From: Myrmaecium sp. VS I D KN 1
Lineage: Eukaryota; Ascomycota; Dothideomycetes; Valsariales; Valsariaceae
Length of the DNA: 64,000 nt
Direction of reading: 5' to 3'
Assembly (NCBI GenBank): GCA_019775845.1
Contig: JADQAV010000038.1
Span: forward strand, 292,812 to 356,811
Shown here: positions 60,001-64,000 of the stretch, piece by piece
Layout of the letters: each line of letters starts with the position of its first letter
Position numbering within the stretch: position 1 is the stretch's first letter
Program-made: the position numbers and the translations under genes
The notes under the pieces: generated by a model
Told to the model about the DNA's origin: nothing
Databases searched by the model: none
The model's input: the letters and a program-made list of their open reading frames with translations, nothing else

Positions 60001-62913
60001 TGCTCTTAACGGTATCCTTCTCGTTCTTCTCCGGGTCACCGCTGAACTGGGAGGTCTCGTCGGCCAAAATCTTGGTATCCTTGACAAAGCAATCCCATTC
60101 ATGAGGATGAAGCTGCTTCAGGTATTCCAGAAGGGTGACACGGGAGTAAGGTTCATCCTCGCGAATGATTTCTCGAAGAGACAGAAGGATCTTCTCGCTG
60201 TAGTGAGGGATCATGACGGTGAACGTGGGCATGTTATCAACCGGCAGCGGCTCAGGAATAGGAGTGGACAGGGACTGGGCGAAGAAAGAGATACGACGCT
60301 CCGCCTCGCTGTGCGCAGGGAAGAACTCGGTCTTAAATGAGTGATCTTCTTGCGACACGAAGAAAGTAGGCGCACGAAGTGTCCTCTTGCCCTCCTGTTC
60401 AGAGGGAACCTGGTGGTACAGAAGCTTCTGGACATGGTCAATCGCCAGGAGATGCTCGCGGTACATGGAAATGACGATAGCGTTCCAGACTTGAGAGATC
60501 AAGACCTTGGGCTTGTACTTGATTTCCATGTCGGTGGTGGCGAGAACCTTAGAGTAGATACGTTTCGGCAGACGAGAGTAGATGTTCCTCCAAGGCGTCC
60601 AGATGGAAACACCGAGGTAGAACGATCTGGCCACGGAGAAAATCATGTTCCAAATGATATACCACAAGTAGGTATCCAAGAAGAACAAGATCAAATCGGT
60701 GAAGAACATGAGGCCGAGAAGGATCTGGGGCTGCTTCGTACACAGAACGTCGCCAAAGATTTGATCTCCCAAGCAACTGCCTAGCTTCATGATCGAAAGA
60801 ATGCGGATGGGGTCACGAAGGGAGAGAGTCAAAAAGAAGTAGGACTCGACCATCTTGGCTGTGAAGACGAGAACCCACAGACCATATGACATCCACATAT
60901 CGTTGCCATGAAGCCGCGGCCAGCTGGCAGTGAAAGTTTGGCTGGCAACGTACTGACGAGAGTTCCTAGTCAGGTAGCTGCCAAAAAGAGCACCGAGAGG
61001 TTGAACCGAGAAGAAGATAAAGGTGAGAAGCGCGATGATGAACTCGACGATACCGAGAGCCACCGCGATCTTGCCAGTTTGTTTGACCCAGAAGACGTAG
61101 ACACATGGTCCGAAGTTGACGGCGAAGACACCCAGAAGGAAGAAAAGCCTCTTGGTGAGATGCTGAGCTCCAGCCCATTTCCTAGGGACATAACACCATT
61201 CACAGATAGTAGCGGCGATCATGATCAAGGAGGCAAGCGAACCACCGAGACCGACTGCAGCCCACTGGACAGCTGTCTTCGGCTTCTGATTACGCTGCTG
61301 TTCGTAACCTGGGGTATACAAGGTCGGCGAGTTGAAGGCAGTGAAGAACCAGAAGACTGTGAGATGGATGACCCAAATTCGGTTAAAGTTTGTGACCATA
61401 TGCCACCATGAACGCGTTTCCTTGTAGGTTTTGAAGAACGCCTTCTTCCAGACAACATCCTTCAAACGCTCGTAACGCTCCGCTGGAGGGAGATCTACGA
61501 GTCTGGACTTGTCTTCGAAGCAGATACGCTCAATACCCTCAGGATACCAGAAGAGCTGATTAATATCATCGTAACCGATGATCTGCGCATGGTCGCGTTC
61601 ACGGCGGATGTACTTGCCGTCCTGGATTTCGTAACCTTGGTCACGCATATACTCGTAAAGCGGAGTAATGACGTTGTTCAGGTACGTAAACTCCTCAACC
61701 GGTTCGGTCCGGTTCTGGCAAGCGGGAGACTGGAGATAATCGTCCGCGCACTTGAAGATGAAGCAGAGACATTCCGGAGTAAAACGGACCTGGTTAGCTT
61801 CACCCCAGCAGAGAAGGTAAAGTGCGATCTGTCGCACCCTGTCGTGCTGGGACAGTTTGTTCATGCGCGACTTCCAGCGGTACTCGGCGGCTTCCAAGCT
61901 GTTATCGCCCTCGAAGGCCTCCAGGGTTTCCGCCTCGTTTTCGGGGGTCTCGGCAGCCTTCTTCTTGGCAGCCTTACGAGCTTTGCGAGTACGGCGGCTG
62001 GCTTTGCCCAACTTCATGTTCGCGAAGCCAACCGCATCATCCAGATCCAGATGAGCGGCAAAGTACCATCGGCGGTAGTTGGCGTTCTCCCCTCCAATGT
62101 AATCGGCGTGCAATGAGAGCAAGGCCTGGTTGGGGGACATGCGCGACGCACGAGAATCGAGGAGGGTCATGAAATGGTCGTACATATTCCTCATGCTGTC
62201 ACGCTGGAAACCAAACTTGGCGGTCAGGTCGAGGAAGATGTCCTCGATCTCCTCCTTCGTAAGTGGGATCTGAGCATCTGCCGTCCAGGCGGGGTATGGC
62301 TCCCGAGACCGTTGGCCAGCGGGAAGGGCATTCCCGTAATCCATACCATAGATGGGAGTGGAAGCACCCGAGGAACGGTTGCCGCCGTAGGAGACTTGAG
62401 ACGAGGGAGGGCGGAAGCCACGACCACCTGCCTGGCCATCATAGCTGTTGTAACGCTCGTCACCGCGTCCATAGTAGTCCATGTCGGTAGCTCTGGCCAT
62501 GTCGGATCTCATGGTGAAGTCGCTGAAGGTTTCCGAGTCTTCCTCAGAATCGTGGCGACGTGGCCTGCCATTGTACCCTTGATTCTGCTGGCCACCTTGA
62601 TCATAGTACTGATCATTGTAGTATTCGTCTTGATAGCCGTGCTGGTTGTTGTTATCGTAGTAGCCATCCTGGTAATGACCTTGCTGGTTGTCGTAGTAGC
62701 CGCTGCATATAGAGTTAGACACAGTCCAGCAGTCAGGCGTGCGGAAGAGAAAGTCACTTACGCTTGATCGTCGTAGTACGAGTCGCCGTGACCATTCTGA
62801 TAACCATGACCGTTGTCATAGTAACTTTGCTGGTCGTCGTGATAGTAGCCATCGTTGCCTTGATGCTCATAGCCATCATCGGCGTAATGGCCGCCCTGCG
62901 GGTGTCCCGACAT
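57055..62913 (-). CDS. FKS1: 1,3-beta-glucan synthase catalytic subunit (GT48)
   Basis: Exons (minus): 62913-62762, 62702-57414 and 57358-57055, giving 1,914 aa, the usual Fks1 length. The N-terminus is rich in Gly, Tyr, Asp, Gln and His ([19 protein letters not shown]). The Fks1-specific domain follows ([20 protein letters not shown]), then a first membrane cluster, the large cytosolic GT48 domain ([19 protein letters not shown]-like block near 59.3 kb, [19 protein letters not shown]) and a second membrane cluster with about eight to ten helices. The echinocandin hot-spot-1 region reads FLTLSLRDP at residues 674-682, the drug-susceptible form known from Candida. The C-terminal exon encodes a final membrane helix and a Thr/Ala-rich tail. 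The enzyme makes the main wall glucan at the plasma membrane with Rho1 as regulator. The two introns (59 and 55 nt) lie near the ends. Confidence 0.97.
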
Positions 62914-64000
62914 GTTTACAGGTCGCGATAGATCGACTCTGCAAGCGCTGGAGGTTAGCCAAGGAGATTCTGGGACATTGCGACCCAACGTGAATTGAGC
63001 TCAGGGGCTGCCGGAAGTGACCGGTGAGGAGCGAGGACTTACCTCAAACAATGACCATTAGGATGCGAGTAGACAAAATATCTACGTTATCTGAAGCGGG
63101 TAGACTCGATGAAGGGGTAGATGGAGGCGATGTGATAGTTGTGTTGTTATGCTGCCCTAGACGACTTTTGTTTGGGTTTGAACGAACGAGGTGCGTTGCC
63201 GAGAGAGAAGCCAACCCGAAACGTGCGATACGTTGTTGACTCGAGAGAAGGTCAACGCGAATAGGAAAACGAGGATGCAGACCGAGAATGAGTGCGGTTG
63301 TCTACGAACGGTCGGCGAGGCGTGTGTTGCCAAAGGGAAGTTGGTGGTGGCAGAACGCGCGGCAACGAGAGACGCAGGTTGGAGAGGCGAAGGGGTTGGT
63401 CCTCCTTGCTTGTTGATGGCCAAGCACGCGAGTCGATCTCAGAAGACGTGCGGTCACACCTTCTACACAATCCGTCGCCGTCACCAGGAACAGGAAAGAC
63501 GGGGTGAAAACGAGAGAGTGAAGGGAGAGTGTAGGGAGGGGAAGAGGAGGAAGCAGAAGAAAGAAAAAAAGCAGGCGGGAACGAGCGATCTGCTGGGAGT
63601 GGCAGCAAGCTTTGAAGGGAGGAGGGAAAAGGGGAGCTGGAATAATGGGCAACCGCAGTTTTGAGCCGGGGGGGTTAGGAAGGGGGGAGGAAGGGGAACG
63701 CCATTCGCTTGGGGCAATCGGTGGCTAGTTGGTTACTTGTGGTTGCTTAGGTCCGGTAGGTCCGCCAGGTCCCTTCACGTCCGCCAGGCTCGTCGCCGCC
63801 CGTCGACCGCCAGTCGCGCCTTCTGACTGGCCCGCGACGGGCTTCGGTGGTGGGTCGCCTCCTGCTCCTCAGCGAGACACCCACCACACCCACCAAACCG
63901 CGTCTCTCACCAGCCATCCCGGGCCCCGGTCCCAAGCCGACGCCAGTCCAAAAGGTTCGCCAGGGAATGCTCCGGAACCTGAACGGCGAAGGCGAAAATT
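62914..64000. promoter_or_regulatory. FKS1 promoter and leader
   Basis: The final 1.09 kb lie upstream of FKS1. On the minus strand (its sense strand) the first 700 bp are C/T-rich, typical of strong fungal promoters. Short GTCCGCCAGG-type direct repeats occur near 63760-63790. No other gene is supported; the 62-codon frame at 63747-63935 is low complexity. Confidence 0.5.

Noticed and set aside
58538-60340. 600-codon frame antisense to FKS1
   Set aside because: It mirrors the strongly conserved FKS1 frame; the translation has no recognisable domain.

Overview
The window is nuclear DNA of a filamentous ascomycete (Pezizomycotina). The genes carry many short introns (about 48-160 nt) with GTATGT/GTAAGT-type donors and CTAAC/CTGAC-like branch sites. 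The gene set is typically fungal: a 1,914-residue beta-1,3-glucan synthase, a Zn2Cys6 regulator, a CP2/grainyhead factor and a Whi5/Nrm1-type repressor. I cannot fix the class or genus from sequence alone. I see no rRNA, tRNA, transposon, LTR element or CRISPR array.

Layout: eighteen protein-coding genes were assembled by reading splice sites. Left block (1.9-19 kb): EXO1 (-), TMA16 (+), MAM33 (-), CTP1 (+), a Zn2Cys6 factor (-), a CENP-K-like kinetochore protein (-), a three-KH RNA-binding protein (+) and a BTB/POZ protein with a Cys-rich tail (+). Then 5.9 kb without a convincing gene (19.0-24.9 kb), purine-rich on the + strand and holding a 39-bp inverted repeat at 22.74-22.86 kb. Middle block: a CP2/grainyhead transcription factor (-) with 4.1 kb of G-rich, repeat-bearing upstream DNA, an unrecognised coiled-coil protein (-), RPL29 (-) and a GH47 alpha-mannosidase (-). 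Next come VPS71 (+), TSR3 (-), GGA (+) and a metallopeptidase with a jacalin-like tail (-). Right block: a Whi5/Nrm1-type repressor (+), a four-span MARVEL-like protein (-), LCB1 (-) and FKS1 (-).

Most genes are housekeeping: DNA repair, ribosome production (TMA16, TSR3, RPL29), mitochondria (MAM33, CTP1), trafficking and glycosylation (GGA, GH47), sphingolipid and wall synthesis (LCB1, FKS1) and cell-cycle or chromatin functions (WHI5-like, CENP-K-like, VPS71). They do not form a biosynthetic cluster. Several pairs share divergent promoters: EXO1/TMA16, MAM33/CTP1, CENP-K-like/KH, GH47/VPS71, TSR3/GGA and metallopeptidase/WHI5-like. The least explained parts are the 19-25 kb interval with its hairpin, the 28-31.8 kb upstream region, the BTB/CxxC protein and the unknown coiled-coil gene.
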